Notes: generated by a model from the sequence alone, not told the origin. 64,000 nucleotides of DNA from Heliocidaris tuberculata (GCA_025618425.1 CM046835.1:20486308-20550307); one strand, 5' to 3'. Shown: positions 11,476-25,131, counted from the first letter of the stretch. Program-made: numbers and translations.

Positions 11476-12946
11476 TCACTAACTTACAACCTTGAGACAT
11501 AGAGGAAATTGCTTGTTGACTGAATAACTTCAGGGAAATTGGTTCATCTTCAAGTCCACTCTCATCACTGTTCCAGATCTAACCATAATTTGAGGAAATT
11601 CTTGCTTTATCAATGTGCTCTTTTGCGTTTTTTTTTCTCTCTCTCTCTTCCTTCAATCTATCTTTCTCTTTTCTCTGTCCATGTGTCTGTCTCTTTCTCT
11701 CTTGTTCACTCATGAACATTATTCTATTCTCTTCTCTAAAGTTGTCCATTATCATTATTTTTTTTTTGTTTCTGTTTCACGGAAAGACAACAAAAGCAGT
11801 CAATGTTTACTGTTATCCTTGTCCTTTAGTTCAAATTTGTGTATTCTGAAACCATTCCTTTTCATCTATATCAACTATTAAGTTTATTGTTGAATTTAAA
11901 CAGTACAATTCTATCAATATTCTACATACATACAATGTCTGTTAATTAGATTGAACTGAAAATTTAAAAATGTAATTGCAAATATATACATTTTCAAATA
12001 TATGCTCAGATGTTTAAAAAAAAATATATGTAATTACCCTCATTATATACATGTAGCTGGTTTGTTCAGTAACCACTAAAACCATGCATACATGTACATG
12101 TACAGTTGTACCTTCAATAGAGGATGAAAATTTCTTTATTATAATAAAAAGTTAATAAGATTAATCTCGAAAAAAATATTTCCCCTTTTACAGACCCACA
12201 ACAAACTTGTAATACCTAGTAATTGGATTATCACTGGGTGTTCATCTAAATACCGTGATATCAAACTTAAGCGCTTTAAATAGGATTTTTCACATGCTGG
12301 ACGATATTTCTCTCTATGTCCTTCATTTGTTTTCATGCATTTCTATTTGATATTTTCCCTCTCTCCTCCATTCATACTCTTTCTTTCTAATGCTGAATGT
12401 ATTTCTGTATTAAGGACATTTATAAGCTTGGTTGCAATTTAGACACGCCCTGAACCTTGGTTCAGTTTGTTCTTTCCTTTTTCCTTTCTGTTTCATTTTG
12501 ATCCTTCCTTCTTCCTTTTTGGCTCTCTATCCATGGATAGCTTCATGTCATTCTTGAAAAGAAAAAAGAGTTCTCCAAAGGCCAGTAAAAACATTTAGAA
12601 AATTTTCTTTCATTCTAAAAGTATTGTTAGTACATAGAAATTACACTCTCGTGAAAGCCTATTCATTTTTTAAAGAGAACAGTTACTTAATAATTTTGAA
12701 CCCGAAACTGATCAATTTGACTAGAATTCAAGTCAACTTTAATATCATAGACTCAAAGTGTAGCAATATTCGATTGACTTTGATACTTTATACATTCATT
12801 TTGCATAGATTCTCTTAAGTGTCTTTCTATTCAAATTAGAATAGATATTTTTGAGAGTGTATAATGATCACACATCAAGAGTAGAAGGCCACTGCACTCT
12901 CCAATGCACTTGGACTTTCTTTTCAATGAGCAATATCCTTCCTTGT
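11476..12946. other. Non-coding, pyrimidine-rich and AT-rich sequence
   Basis: No gene is supported. CT-rich tracts near 11630-11700 create spurious frames. Confidence 0.5.
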
Positions 12947-12947
12947 A

Positions 12948-13138
12948 CTCTCTCTCTAAAAAAAAGAGTGAATTTTCACTATCTTTTCACTCCCCCGGGA
13001 GTCAGGTCAGTGATCACTTGTATAGGAGTGAATATCGAGTGACTATCGAGTGCTCTCTAAAAGGAAAAAGTGGAGTTTCACTCTATTTTCATTCCACGGG
13101 GAGTGACATCAGTGATCACTCAATTTTTTAAGAGAGAG
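12948..13138. mobile_element. Dimeric MITE-like element
   Basis: Outer ends ctctctctctaaaa and ttttttaagagagag are inverted repeats flanked by TA on each side. Inside are two diverged direct copies of a roughly 75-bp unit (near 12950 and 13050): agagtg, ttcact, a ccccgggagt-type block and cagtgatcact. The TA duplication would suit a Tc1/mariner-type mechanism, but this is inferred. Confidence 0.65.
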
Positions 13139-14479
13139 TAGGTTTATATAGTCATTTACATGTCTTTCATTATCAACTGTTACCATATAATGTATTAAAT
13201 GTTTTGGTTAATGGTTAATATGTCCCAATCAAATTTCTGTTTTTAGAAAGATGAATCAATAAATTCAAATTCAAACTACTGCTCGAAATGACTGATAAAT
13301 TTCAAGAGCATCATCAACTGTGCTACAGACCTTGGCAACTATTCATGAATGTAGTCCATATTTCTGAATGCCCTCTTTGTCGCCAATAAACTGACGATGA
13401 TATTGTCAAAAACACTAGCCTGAATAGCAGAAGTGCTTGCCTGAGCTTAAGGGCAACTAAATTTTACATAGCTTGCTGGTAAAGTCTAAGAAATATAGAT
13501 CCCTTTTCAGGAGAATCTGATGAGTAATACATTCCTATTCCAATCCTGTTAGAAGCAGGTGTAAAGAAGGGCTTCCTCATTTTCAGATGAAGGAAATTAC
13601 AGACACAAAACTTCAGGTAACTTAATTTAGGAAAGTGTGATTTGCAGATTATGGGCATGATGTATTTCTGGATTCTATACTTTGTAGTTGGAGAAAGACG
13701 GTGGGGGGGGGGGGGGGGGGATGCAAAAGTAAGTGGTCCTAATAATGCAAGTCATGAAGTGAGACTCATAATAAATTCCATGTAACATAAAGAAAAGTTT
13801 ATTCACTGTGGTAGTAAAGGTTTTGAATTTGGTGGAAATGCATTTTGTACAGCATCTATGCTGTCTACAACTACGATGATGATTAACGTTACTTAAAGTC
13901 ACACCACAACTTTACAATTTAGTCTTTTCATCCCAAAGTGTCTGATTTGTTGATACAGCTATATATAAAAATAAAAAACAATCGTTAACACTTTACTGAT
14001 ACGTCATCTTTGATATTACACTTTCCTAGCAGGACTTAATCTTGTATTCATACTTGTGAAAAGATAATTTCCTATAATTCCCTAGGAATTACAGGCCCAG
14101 TGACATATATTGTAGTGCTGTCTAGAAAAGGTTAACTGTCTAAAAAAAAAAACCATTAGCACCAAATACCATTTGATATCATCAGGTTTCTGTTATTTTG
14201 GGTAGAAATATCAATCTTTCCTTCTTAACACTTTCTAAATAATTTTTTTTATGACCTCATTTTCTACATTTCTTTATTACATGGTAAAACAAAATACATA
14301 AAAAAGAAGTAGGTGGAAAAAAATAGGAAAGCATGGACCAGAAACTTGAAATTTATTTTACTTGGCCTTTCAACTTTAAATGTAATCAACCAAAAATACA
14401 GGATAGGGGAAAGTGGAGTTTGAAATTTATTGCTACACTCAATATACAATAACATATTTTGTAGGAAATCAAAATTATA
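13139..14479. other. Non-coding sequence with poly-G at 13703-13720
   Basis: No exon or RNA gene is supported. A G homopolymer lies at about 13703-13720. Confidence 0.45.
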
Positions 14480-15097
14480 GGATGTTATGAATCTATTCCT
14501 TCCTGTTACCCAAGACCCTTCATGTGAATCTTCTGTCAGTATGGACCATGTTATGAATCAAACATGATTGTGACTGTCATGTTTATAGAGTTGGGAAGTT
14601 CCTCATGAAGAAGAAGTCTCCATCCTGCCAAAGAAATAAAGCTCCTTTTAATTTCATGATCATTTTGTATTCTTTCCTTTGAATGCCCCCAAAACTGAGC
14701 AAAAGAACTTCATGGTTATTAGTTATCTACAAAATTAATTGAATTCCTTGATTTCTTGTGAAGTATTAATACTTTTCCAAACTTTCAATTTAAGATACGA
14801 CATCCAAGCTCTCTTTCTGGTTCTGACAGTTTACAACACACAAAACTGATAAATTACTATTAGAGGTCAAAATCTTTACAGGGTAAGCAATCACTAAAGA
14901 TTATGACTTGTTTCATAGAATGAAGAGTACTTTCATCTAAAAAAGGTAGGAAGTTTGCAAGCTATTCCTTCCTCACCTCAAGACCTACATGCAAATATTC
15001 TGTCAGTACAGAAGATGTTGTGAATCAATACTGACTATGACTGTCATGTTTACAGATTGGAAAGTTCCTGACACAAACCTGTCTCCATCCTGTCTAT
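14480..15097 (+). repeat. Direct repeat pair (14480-14625 and 14954-15097)
   Basis: Two diverged copies about 470 bp apart share ctattccttcct, ttctgtcagta, gactgtcatgttta, gaaagttcct or gaagttcct, and tctccatcctg. Same orientation. The copies are about 140 bp; origin unknown. Confidence 0.75.
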
Positions 15098-15910
15098 AAA
15101 CCTTTGCCCATCTTATCTTCTCCTAATGTGCTTCATTTTCCTGTTTATTTTAAATATTTTTCATTTTTCTAGAATTTGAATTAAAAAAAAAAAATCTTGC
15201 AAAGTCTAAAGGTGTTTGGGGAATGTTCCAACTATTCCAATCCTGTTTTAGAATTGAAACTTTAACACTTTCTCATATCTTGATGCCACTGTAAACTTTT
15301 ATTAATAGTATGATGAATAATTCCTGAAAGCTATTATCTTTGATACAATGTTGCAAGTCATTAAAAAAAAATCAATAGAAAGAACGATCTGCTTGTTTAT
15401 TGTGTGTTTTAGTGGGTTTAGCCTTATGCATGTAAGATAAATCAATTTTATTGTGGCTTCTCACTTGTTTGATGGTGTGTTTACTTTATCGTACATTATA
15501 CATCCAAACATTCATTCATTCAAGTTTTATTTACTTAAAATTTTGTTTTGACAGAAAGTGAAATATACCACAACTACCACTGGAAATGTCAATTAGTCAA
15601 ACCTAAAATCCGTTTGTAAAAAACATAGGATTTCCTTGATATAAATCACGACTTTTTACCTTGAAATGGGGAATTTAGGCACTTTTTAGGACTATTACCC
15701 ATCAAAATTAAAGTGGTACACCATTCACATTACCTCTTTCTCAGTTTGTTGACCTATATTAATGTTTCATGTAACTTTCAAGTCACATCAAATGAATTAC
15801 TTACTAACTCTGTGGTAAACAATTTAACATTCTTTGCATGTGGACAGGCTGCAGCAATATAATGCACAGATGAATAAAGTATTGTCATACAATGCTGTTA
15901 GCATCACTTT
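15098..15910. other. Non-coding sequence
   Basis: Nothing is supported beyond short A/T runs. Confidence 0.45.
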
Positions 15911-16099
15911 AAAGGGTTGGTCAGACTTGTCCGATAACGATAATGAGATTTTTCATTAAAGGGACACCCTAGAGCTGCTCTACTATTCACAGACACAAGC
16001 ATACTCAAACGTACACACCATATAGTAGGGTGTACCTTTAAGTGAAAAACTCGTTATCGTTATCATTATCATCATCTGATAAATACGACCAACCCTTTA
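15911..16099. mobile_element. Inverted-repeat MITE (~190 bp)
   Basis: Ends aagggttggtc and gaccaaccctt are inverted repeats. Moving inward, cgataacgataatgag pairs with ctcgttatcgttatc, and aaagggacaccct pairs with agggtgtaccttt. The left flank can be read as TTAA; the right flank is TTAG, so any TTAA duplication is degenerate. Confidence 0.8.
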
Positions 16100-17221
16100 G
16101 CATAGTTTCTCATGAGACTTGTATAGATACAAGATCAGCCGGGTGAGTGGTCACTGCATGGGTATTACACAAATAACACACAAGATTTTTACTACATCAT
16201 GACACAGTTCCCTCATGTGAAATGGCCATGTTACAGATGTTTGGCAGATAATGCCAAGCTATGCATGACAGGTGATCACAGTAAGAAATCACAATCAAAT
16301 CTTGAATGGAGCAATACAGAGATCTTGGCCAGCTAAATCTTCAGCTCTTATTAATGAATATAAGTCCATAACTGAAAAAAACAAACAGATTTCTATTCTC
16401 TAGTTGCAGTGGGGGTCAGACAAGGGAATCTGCAGATGATTTTTGGTCATTCAAAATACATACATGTATCTCTATTTGGTACGAAATTTGACCATTGTCA
16501 AAGCCTTGACATGGTGAAACTTTGAAATGAGCAGTCGCAATACCGGTGAGCGTTTGCCAAAGTTTAAGAGTCATGAGAGGGAGAGAGGGGGTATTACTGA
16601 GCTTATTGGCAAGGAAATGACAGGAACTCACTTCCTCCTCTCTCATGAATGAACGGATGGGGTGAGGAAGTTCTATTAAGATGATGGAAAGAACGCAAAC
16701 AGGACTGTCAATCAAATGAATAAAACGAAGGAGTAGATTAGTGCAGCTTGGCCAGTAACAGGTTCAAACTTACATTGAATTAGGCAATCGGTATGATTTC
16801 TGGGTGAGCAACTGCGGCGAAATTGATTTTCTTGCGGAAATGTCACAACTCTGGCTTTTATATGGCAAAATTTGGTCCCTTTTTATGACATGAGCAATCA
16901 TGGAAAGTATTGCAACTCTCACTTTTAAGTCATAACTTGCTCTAATTTCAAAATTAAAAATTTTGGCAAAACATCTATGATAGCAAATAAGTATATTTTT
17001 TTTCTTCACATCAGCCCTTTGTTCAAATTCAAAAGTAGGAGAAACTGCATGAAATATCTGAGATGGTACAGTTTGTAACTTATCTAGGTTCTCTATCAAG
17101 TAGTGTAAGGAGTCCTTTCATTGAAGTTTATGGACAGAGAAAAATAATTGCCCCCCCCCCCAAAAAAAAATAAAGTTTTAAGAATTTCAGGTGTATTTGT
17201 AGTCCTGAATGATACAACATA
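16100..17221. other. Non-coding sequence
   Basis: Two minus-strand frames (16416-16715 and 16770-17099) are open but have no family match and no coding bias that I can see. Not called as genes. Confidence 0.4.
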
Positions 17222-17512
17222 CTTTAGGTAGCTTAGTGAAACGTTGTGGCGTGTAAAAACGCGGGAAAGACACATACGACAAAATAATTAAAAATCAAAA
17301 TTTTGTTTTATATAGCCAGAACCAAAATATAACAATGTAGGTATAATAACCTCTATTATTATTCATCTCTATTATTATAGTATTCACCTCTTTGAACAAT
17401 TTTTAAGCAATATAATACGAAAACTTTTATTCAGATATGTCTGATTCTAATTTTGGGAGCACAAACAAAACTAGCAATTTTCCTCTTCGCGTCTTTACGC
17501 GCCATTGCGTTT
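17222..17512 (+). repeat. Dispersed repeat family D, copy 1
   Basis: This is the inverse of 28066-28325. Shared landmarks are tagcttagtgaaacgt, gggaaagacacata, ttcagatatgtctgattcta and cgtctttacgcgccattgcg. The right side is cut by the hAT element inserted at 17521. Confidence 0.8.
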
Positions 17513-17520
17513 CCCTATAC

Positions 17521-18247
17521 CCCCTGTTCTTAAAGTGCGGCCCACGGGCCACTTGTGGCCCGCGAAACAATTTCATGCGGCCCGCCAAAATATCTGAGTA
17601 AGAAGAAAAAAAAAATTTGTTTAAAGAACTATGTTGATACATAATATATCATCCTAACTATTGGTAAGAATAAAAGTATCAAATGTTTTTGTTCTCTCGC
17701 AAATAGCGTATCATATATATCTGTTCCCTGCCCTACCACATTATTATAGTTTGGGTTTTTTTTTTAAATCAAACAAAGAAAAAATAAGGAGGGTGTATTC
17801 TAAAATCGTTTAACCGTCCTTAGATGAGCCATTCGGGTATGTATGCATTAACGTCTGTGGCGGGGGATGGGGCCTGGAGCCCTTTCCCCCGAGAATATCA
17901 AAAAATTTCCTGCATTCGGGCACCCACCATTTCATTTTTGGGCAGTGAAATGGTCTCTTTGTAATTTTTTATATCTAATCTAAATTAGCACATTTTGACG
18001 ACGAAATTACATTTTCACTATTCTAAAGTGTCAATTTTCTTTGCTCGCAAGCTTCGCTCGCTCGCTGAATGATAATAATAATAATAATAATAAAAAAAAA
18101 ACAAAAAACAGAAAGCTAATACACAATGTATTCGGGCAAGAGTCGTGAGTCCCATGCGTCTTTGTATGTATATATCATACTCTGTGGCCCGCGATGTAAT
18201 TTCAAGAATATTTCTGGCCCTCGTAACAAAATAATTAAGAACCCATG
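17521..18247. mobile_element. Non-autonomous hAT-type element with perfect 8-bp target duplication
   Basis: The 727-bp element is bounded by cccctgttcttaaag and, inverted at the right end, catgggttcttaatt. The flanks are identical 8-bp duplications, ccctatac (17513-17520 and 18248-18255). Subterminal GC-rich gcggcccacgggcc / gtggcccgcg motifs occur at both ends. An 8-bp duplication with a ttctta-bearing terminus is typical of hAT transposons. No transposase frame. It inserted into or beside repeat family D. Confidence 0.92.
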
Positions 18248-18255
18248 CCCTATAC

Positions 18256-20476
18256 CTTACAGATCTCAATCACATGCAGGGCCTACATACACTTATACCT
18301 GTGCCAACATGTACTTGTAAAATGTCATTCATCATTCTTCACCTCTTGATTACATGTCATGCTAGTTCTCACTTGCACACAAGTCTTATTTACACTTCCT
18401 TTTAATTTAAAGGTAATAATATATCATTTTCACATTTAACTGATATTATTTCGAAAATAATAGACAGTTTCCAGCAAAAACAATTATCATTTGGTTTGAT
18501 AAAGAGAAATTTGCCCTTTTCCCTTTGTTTTTTGTTTGTTTTTTCAGTAAATGAGCACAGAAGAAAAAATCTAAAATAATCTAGAAATTTCAACTTTATA
18601 ATATGTATCAATTTGGCATTCCATGTTCCTAGGTTATCTTGCTGTCTTTAACAATTTACAATGATTTTGTTATTTAACCCCCTCCCCCCCCCCCCCAAAT
18701 GTGAAGAAATCTTACTGTTGTCCAGTAATGTATAGCAGGAGAAGATCCAGAATTATTTTTTTAGGTGCTACTTTAAGCCAACCAATGAAAAAAAATGACA
18801 AGCAAAAAAAAAAGGGTATTGTTGTTATGACATATGTGATTCAACTTATCAGGCTCCCTCTTATACAACCAATTAAATATCATTCTGTCCGAACTAACCT
18901 ACAGGTGAAATCAGAGTTCGTGTAGCATAATTCACAGAGGAGCAAAGGTATTTAGTGGTATGTCTCCCACCTAATTCTTTGACAGTTTTCTGTATTTGGC
19001 CGAGCCCCCTTGAACTTCATTCAGGAAGTACAGAACTACAGATCACATTAAAGGTACTATTTTATATGTTTAAAGGTCTTCTCTTGTCATGGGAATGCCT
19101 ATTTTTATCACTAAAGCGTTCAAAATACAAACTGTAAAACTTTCATATGGAAGATTATTATTCACTGTGCACCAAAACAATTTGTATACCTTATTGAACA
19201 TCTTCCCCAAACTGAATCCTGTACAGATAAATAGCAGGATGAAAAATCCAATATTGCTTCTATTTATACATTAAATGGGGGGGGGGGGGGGGTTTCACTT
19301 GGTGATTGATTTCTTGGTTATCTAAGTTCCTATTTGACTTGTATCTTTTTTTTTTTTTAAACAACCTACAAGACTCTTTTAACAATTTTCTTTCTTAATC
19401 ATATCAATTACAATAGAAAAATGCCCTATTTTTTTTTTGCTTGTCAGAGAATTTTGGATTAAAAAGACAACCCAAAATGCTGAAGATCTTCTTTTTTCTT
19501 TTTTTTTTTTTCTTGTAAGAAAATTTTCAAAATATTGTGCCCCCTCTCTCATAAAATCCTGGATCATTCACTGCAATAGCATAATTACAACCAGCAAACA
19601 TATTCTATCCTGAAAATTCTTGCTAAATGGCCAAGTATTATGACAACAACTATTCATCATTCAGTAGATTGTAAATAAGTATTCTTTTTTTAATATCACA
19701 AATAGTGCTTTAAAATTAGTCCTTTGTGCAAAGGTGTACTTTATGTAATTTCCCAGGATCTCTTCTGATAGAGTGTCAGCTCACATACATTGCACATATA
19801 TGCATGTTTATCAATAGAGGGAGCTATTCATCTACAGCAAAACAAGCTTCATTGAATGATTCCAGTTTACCTGAACTTCCTACAGTTTCCAAAGTCAATA
19901 TGCTTGTGATTTTTTGCTATTTTTCTACCTTCAAACAATAACTATGAATATATATAAATACATGTATATTGGCTAATATTGGAAGATCCTACAATCTGAT
20001 ATCTTTCAGATACAAATAATCAGATACAAATACAAATTTACAGATAATGTCAATGGCACTGCCAAAGCCCCTCCTACATGTACATTAAAGCCTAGTTCTA
20101 TAAAAAACTATAAATACATTTTTTTTTCTTTCTCAGAACTGCACTCTTTCATCCAGAAAAGTTCTGACTCAAACCTGAGTAAAAGATGCATTCTTCAAAA
20201 TATCAATTAGCATTGCAACATTACCATACTCAATGAGCAATTGAAACCTTGCATGATAATGAAAAAGCCTTTCTGATTAAATTCATTATTGTGTTGATGC
20301 ACTAGTATTCAGAAAGTCAATTCCGAGGGGTAAAGATGGTGCACATAATGCTTAATATGAATGGTGACATAATATTACTATGAATCACAATGACATGTTC
20401 ATGTATATTGGAAATAGCACTGTCCACATGAAACTAATAATTTTCCTTCCATCCATTCCATGTGACTAGCTTGAAG
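18256..20476. other. Non-coding sequence with poly-C/poly-G and poly-T tracts
   Basis: No gene is supported. It includes a C run at about 18679-18698, a G run at about 19277-19292 and T runs near 19346 and 19500. Confidence 0.45.
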
Positions 20477-20795
20477 TGAAAGATAAATTTGAGTTCTGGT
20501 CTTGAGATTGAATTGTTTTGGAATTACCAAAATGATAAGAAATTGACTCAATCCTGCTGAGAGTTACATGCACTGTACACAGAAATGTGCATATAGGACT
20601 ACACACAAATGTAGTTCGGCCCGAACATTTCAGCTGTTTCTTGTCATATTTTGAATGTGAGAGCATTTGAAGAGCAATCCTTTTCAGGGGACATATCTAA
20701 TTATCTACTATGATAATCTTCCAAACTAACATAAAAAGAATGAGAAAGCTCACAAATTATTTTTTACCTTTCCCAGAACTCAAGCTTCCCTTTAA
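20477..20795 (+). repeat. Dispersed repeat family C, copy 2
   Basis: Shares gaattaccaaaatgataagaa (shortened here), gcatttgaagagcaatcctt, ttcaggggacat and gaatgagaaagctcacaaat with the other copies. Confidence 0.85.
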
Positions 20796-21420
20796 TATTC
20801 ACTTGTTTCCATAGTAACATACCACATGTGGCTATTCAGATCGCTTACAATGGCTACTTCTAGTTTGTATGGTTACTTTCATTGTCAATAAGGCAGTGCG
20901 TGTTCACCAAAGCTAACCAGTGATATTAACATGGGCGCCTGCACATTTTTCACACGTTTATTTGATTCTGATCATTCCGGGGCTAAATTTTTTTTTTTCA
21001 AAGGCTACTTCTAAAAAAGTCAAATGGAGTAGGTTATCATGTTAGATATTTAATACTTTACAACCTACTGACACAAATTGTATTTCAAAGGTTGTTTTTT
21101 TTTTTTAAATCATTGGGGAGGCAGTTCTCTTACAACCATAACTCAGGCCAAAATTATGAGCTCCTGTGTACTATTTTAAGTGAATCATTGAGAAAAAACA
21201 ACAACCAAGTACTACGATATACATTATATACTTTTCTATATTTTACACAGTTATCATAAGTTTAAAACCAAATCCACAGGCCTACACCTTTATATGTTAA
21301 TTTGCTGCTGTTTTGTTTCAGATTTCAAAATAACGTTGCACATTTTAAAAATCTGTCTTTCCTCTATATTCATATAAATTAAAATTCTATAGTCTGTTTA
21401 GAGAATTTTTTTTTTTAAAT

Positions 21421-21681
21421 ATAAGAAATTGACCCAATCTCACTGAAAAGCACATGCATGGTACACGAAAATGTGTATAAGGGACTGAACTGACATGTGG
21501 CATGAATGTTCGGCCTGAACAATTCAGCCATTTCTCATCATATTTCCAATATGAGGGCATTTGAAGAGTAATCCTTTTCAGGGAACATTTCTACTATGAT
21601 GTTCTTCCACAGTGACATAAAAGGAATGAGAAAGCTCACAAATTATTTTTAACTTTTCCCAATACTCAACCTTCTTTTTAA
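21421..21681 (+). repeat. Dispersed repeat family C, copy 3 (5'-shorter)
   Basis: Starts at ataagaaattgacccaatct and runs through gaatgttcggcctgaac, catttgaagagtaatcc and gagaaagctcacaaatta to aatactcaaccttct. It lies only 0.6 kb from copy 2, in the same orientation. Confidence 0.85.
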
Positions 21682-23471
21682 AGCTATTTTTTCTATTTGG
21701 GAAGGAATCTTACTGTGAGATGGAAAAAAATAATATTCAAAGGTCTATACTATAAGCGTATCACCCCTGGTTACATATGCGCACGTATTGGGTGTGGTTA
21801 AACACGCTATAATCACCTTATTGTAATAATAGACATGCCTGTGGTACAGGTGTAGTGCAGATTCTTGGGTAACAAACAAGTTTTTAAAAATAAAAAGCAG
21901 AAATAATACTTGTAATAATAAGGGTAAGATCTGAAATTATCTGTTTTAGAGATCATAAAGATAAGAATGGTAACAAGAATCCATATGTACATAGTCACAA
22001 AAATGCATGGCAATCATAATTTTCTTAATTTAGCCTTGAAAATTAAATTTCTCAAGTTATCAATATTATCGTGAATTTTTCAAGATGTTTATGAAGTATG
22101 CTCGTCTATCTTCCTTTGAAATCATTCAATAGCTTAATATCAATAGAATATTAAAGACAGAAGTAGACATTTTTATTAAAAATTCAATGCACAGAAATAA
22201 AGAATAAGCCTTTGGAATATTCAAAGAATGTTGGGATAACTAACAGTGGTAATGATAATAATAATGATACACAGAATAGCTGGATTTTATACAGTACATT
22301 TTCCTGAGGATATACCGCACTGAATACTATTATTACCCAAGCTTCAGCCAAGCTTCAATGATATGGTGCTCAACCATTCAGGGAATTTCTTCCTAGTGAG
22401 GTAACCTCCCCCCCCCCCCCCCCCCCCTTCAGACAGCTACTTACTGCTTATCTTATATAATTACAAGTAAGACGGCTAACCACTGACCCTGATTTTTTTT
22501 AATGATGGCACATGGAGACACATAATAAGAGGGTAACAGTATGTTATTTCTTTGGGGAGGGGTAGGTTTTCAGAGGATTCTTGATGGGTAATATTCCAGA
22601 TAGTAGAGTGGGGTAGTTGTCTGGGTGGTAACTATCCGAGATGGATACGAATAAATAATAAGCATGGGATATTTAGGATTTAATTATCTATGATTGGTAA
22701 TCAAGTATTGGGCTTTTTTTTTACATGGAGTTTTCCTTTTGATAATTATCCAGGCTCTACTGACCATTCCATTACATAGGAGAAAAGTCTTGTTTTTCAT
22801 GAAAATTCCATTTTCCGACAATCTTCCCCATCTATCAACTCTAAAAATACCCATCTTCATAGCACTCAGTGATCTGATTAAATTGGATAACAAGTTGGAA
22901 TACCACTTTATAAATACCAAGCTTTCCATCAATACTGTGCATCTGAGCATATCAGAAATATCTGACATGTAACTATACTAATTAGAGAAATGGGACAGGG
23001 ACTAATTTGGCTTCCTAAATTCCAGTTGGGGTCATCAGTTCTCACGTAATGAAATTTCCTGGAGTCCAGAAACAAAAAAATATAGCTCAGACAATGCAGA
23101 AAATATGAGCTATTCCTGGATGTGTTAACTGGCCTTGGGACAACAATGAACAGTTCCTGGTAGTATAAGGTATAGCAATGAACTATGTGTCGACCAGAGT
23201 TCCCCGCACAGATCAGATCTTATTTTCTCGTCTCTTTTTATGACAGAATGTCTGCCTACATAACATTGCACAATCATGTACATCTTTAAGTTGATCTCTT
23301 TCTCCAAATCACTTTCTATTTTTTTTTCTTTCTTCCACCCTTCCCGAACTTACAATACATCCCTCCATCCCTTCCCATCTCCCTCTCTCTCTCTCTCTAT
23401 CTCCTTTCCCTCTTTATTTGTCTTCCTCTCCTGATAACAGCAATGATAATTTCATCGTCGACGATGACGAC

Positions 23472-23507
<36 letters not shown>

Positions 23508-24243
23508 AATAGCAAGAATGGTAATGATAAAGATGTTGATGGTGATGACGATATTGAGGAGAATTGAAAACAAGATATTCCAAAGAATAATACGAATAAT
23601 AACTAAAACTACTTCTATGATACTGAAGTCACACCAATCAGACTGACAACAGACCAAACAAAAAAATTACATTTCCCCAAAAGCAAAAAAGATTTGGTCT
23701 GTTTGGAATCAATGTACAGCAGTGTGAATAAGGAGTGACTATGGATTCACAAAGTAATAATGCCATACAAATCATTGTCATCATCATCATCAGCCATAAT
23801 AAACCTGAAGAGATCATGAAATTGCACAATTAAGTTAACTTTCAGAATCCTCGACAAATCGGCTATGAAAGCCTTCCACCCTGCCACTGAGCTCGCTCTG
23901 AAACATTTGAGTGACAGATAGCTGTCCCCATTGGATTAGAGTAGGGTAAATTAATTGCTTCCTTCCATGGTTAGAGAAGCTTATTAAGGCTGTCTGGTTA
24001 CTACGCCATACACTTGTCTCATGAAAACGATACCCAATCCAGCTCAAAAGATGATTTTTTTTCCCCCCATTCTTCTCTTGGGTAATTATTCTTCCCCAAT
24101 ATAAAATTAAGTCTTGAAATAGGCTTTACTTATTGAAAGCATTATCTTCTTAGAAGTGCTTAAAAGCATAATTAATTTACTCATTTATATATCTTTTTTA
24201 GAGGATGACACTTGAACAACTGGGATAACATGGGATCGAATTC
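21682..24243. other. Non-coding sequence with SINE-like fragment and simple repeats
   Basis: A fragment at 22250-22400 (attttatacagtacattttcctga ... ttattaccc) resembles an eroded SINE or LINE tail. There is a C run at about 22409-22427, (CT)n near 23382-23398 and (GAT)n at 23463-23508. The GAT tract produces Met/Ile-rich spurious frames on both strands. Confidence 0.5.
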
Positions 24244-24401
24244 CTGGGCCCCGTCTTACAAAGAGTTGCGAATGATTCAAAATCAATCGCAACTTGATAG
24301 TAATCGCAAAACCTATCTCTTTTAATAGTACACAGTTACAATTGATCTTTAGTTGAGATTGATTTTAATCAATCGCAACTCTTTACAATACAGGGCCCTG
24401 G
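24244..24401. mobile_element. Inverted-repeat MITE with gggccc ends
   Basis: The left end cctgggccccgtcttac and the following aaagagttgcga pair with tcgcaactctttac and the right end cagggccctgg. About 158 bp. This terminus style recurs in MITEs of many aquatic animals. A (TA)n tract starts directly at its right edge. Target duplication not resolved. Confidence 0.75.
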
Positions 24402-24403
24402 TG

Positions 24404-24410
24404 TTATATA

Positions 24411-24483
<73 letters not shown>
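24404..24483. repeat. (TA)n microsatellite
   Basis: Nearly uninterrupted TA dinucleotides over about 75 bp. The Tyr/Ile frame across it is spurious. Confidence 0.95.
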
Positions 24484-24488
<5 letters not shown>

Positions 24489-24772
24489 TCATTCTCCTAC
24501 ATGAAACAGGTTCAATTATACTTGGGGATACAAATTTGAGAGCTACAGGTATAAACAAGAACAATCACTACAGCTTAAAGAACAGGATAATTAATCTGAG
24601 TAGAATCCCCAACTCCCACCCTCTTTCCACTGTCATAAAATAGTTGACTTATGCTGAAAGAGGATACAGGTACTTCACTGGAAATAACCTTTTCCAGGGC
24701 ACTTTAATACTTCACATGAAAATCTAGAATCTTTAAAATGCAAAAGAGAAATTCAATCAGCTTTAGAGACAA

Positions 24773-25131
24773 AGGTGAGTTCTGAGTTGAAGTCATACAA
24801 TTAAATCAAGAAAGGTTGATGATTTAGTACATGACAATTGATATTTATTGTGAGGCTTTGGAATCATCAGAATGATAGGAAATTGATGATCAATATTCCT
24901 AAAAAGCACATGCATTCACTCATAAATGGGTACATGGGATTACATACACACATGATGTGAAAGTTTGGTCCAAACAGCTATTTTTCACCTTATTTTGAAT
25001 AAGAAGGCAATTGATGAGGAATCCTTTTCAGGGAACATTTCTTCTATCATATTCTTCCACAATGACATAAAAAGCATGAGCAAGCTCACAAATCATTTTT
25101 CACCTTCATCAGAACTCAATCTTCTCTTCAA
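24773..25131 (+). repeat. Dispersed repeat family C, copy 4
   Basis: Contains the left part missing from copies 2 and 3 (gagttgaagtcatacaatta, attgtgaggctttggaatca) and the usual right part (aatccttttcagggaacatt, gagcaagctcacaaatcatt). Confidence 0.85.

Noticed and set aside
11000..11502. Long overlapping Ser/Leu/Ile-rich frames
   Set aside because: They come from the 22-bp repeat, which keeps all three frames open; there is no gene signal.
23397..23657. Ile-rich and Met-rich frames on both strands
   Set aside because: They are translations of a (GAT)n microsatellite.
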